In this document: positions 5,272 to 5,382 of the stretch, in pieces
Position numbering within the stretch: position 1 is the first letter of the stretch
How the letters are laid out: each line of letters begins with the position of its first letter
From: CAVSWN01 sp046728115
GTDB lineage: Bacteria; Acidobacteriota; Vicinamibacteria; Vicinamibacterales; CAVVIG01
Direction: 5' to 3'
Assembly: GCA_046728115.1 (NCBI GenBank)
Contig: JBKPDW010000084.1
Location: 1 to 5,382 of the forward strand
DNA length: 5,382 nucleotides
Notes under the pieces: model-generated
Databases searched by the model: none
Told to the model about the DNA's origin: nothing
Seen by the model: only the letters and a program-made list of their open reading frames with translations
Made by a program: the position numbers and the translations under genes

Positions 5272-5382
5272 AGTTAGACCAACACGGTTGACCAAGTCTC
5301 GGAATCCTGCGTCAGCGCGCAAGGAGTCGAAGCCGGGACGCAGCAGGACACCAGGGTTGAACCTCTCCTGATAACCTCGCTC
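5266..5382 (-). CDS. C-terminal end of a gene entering from the right, TPR-protein-like
   Basis: The last 38 codons of a minus-strand frame that is open to the window edge and ends with TGA at 5268-5266. The visible tail includes ERFNPGVLLRPGFDSLRAD followed by FRDLVNRVGL. This resembles the FDPLRxDPRFxxLLRRVGL ending common in large tetratricopeptide proteins of Acidobacteria and relatives, often fused to a kinase, cyclase or winged-helix regulatory domain. The N-terminal domains lie outside the window, so the function cannot be stated. It converges on the anti-sigma gene with a 6-bp gap between stop codons. Confidence 0.6.
   Translation of the reverse strand, partial: ERGYQERFNPGVLLRPGFDSLRADAGFRDLVNRVGLTR

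Noticed and set aside
1..5382. CRISPR arrays, insertion sequences, tRNA or rRNA genes
   Set aside because: No regularly spaced repeats, transposase-like frames, terminal inverted repeats or tRNA-like cloverleaf were seen by eye. The sigma remnant shows no flanking mobile element.

Overview
The window looks like GC-rich bacterial chromosome. My guess is Acidobacteriota (Vicinamibacteria-like). This rests on the composition, the frequent GTG starts, an ECF-type anti-sigma factor with an HTVKPWF-type periplasmic domain, and a TPR-protein-like C-terminus at the right edge. It is inference; there is no rRNA or other taxonomic marker.

Left and centre (1-4257, minus strand): a five-gene run read right to left. 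The order is a four-helix DUF2231-like membrane protein (3835-4257), a small blue-copper (cupredoxin) lipoprotein (3405-3773), an exported vanadium-haloperoxidase/PAP2-superfamily enzyme (2037-3338), a type III polyketide synthase (885-1946) and a COMT-type O-methyltransferase (from 891, cut by the left edge). Gaps are 61, 66 and 90 bp, and the last pair overlaps by 7 bp, so one transcript is likely. Together the genes suggest that a phenolic or pyrone polyketide is made and O-methylated in the cytoplasm, then oxidised, possibly halogenated, outside the inner membrane.

Control region (4258-4521): two divergent ECF-type promoters face away from each other. Each has the same GGAATAAAT box, the same 14-nt spacer, the same GTCT -10 box, and a start codon 11-12 nt further on. 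One fires left into the membrane-protein/cupredoxin/haloperoxidase/PKS/methyltransferase run, the other right into a sigma/anti-sigma operon. The sigma gene itself is only a remnant: its first residues and its last residues are recognisable, but the middle (about 350-400 bp) is missing and the two ends are out of frame.

Right (4522-5382): an intact zinc-finger (zf-HC2) transmembrane anti-sigma factor follows on the plus strand. A convergent minus-strand gene then enters from the right edge, with only its C-terminus visible. The two stop codons sit in the two arms of one small hairpin.

The most notable points are the broken ECF sigma gene next to an intact anti-sigma, the matched divergent promoters that tie the biosynthetic run to that sigma system, and the pairing of a type III PKS with a haloperoxidase and an O-methyltransferase.
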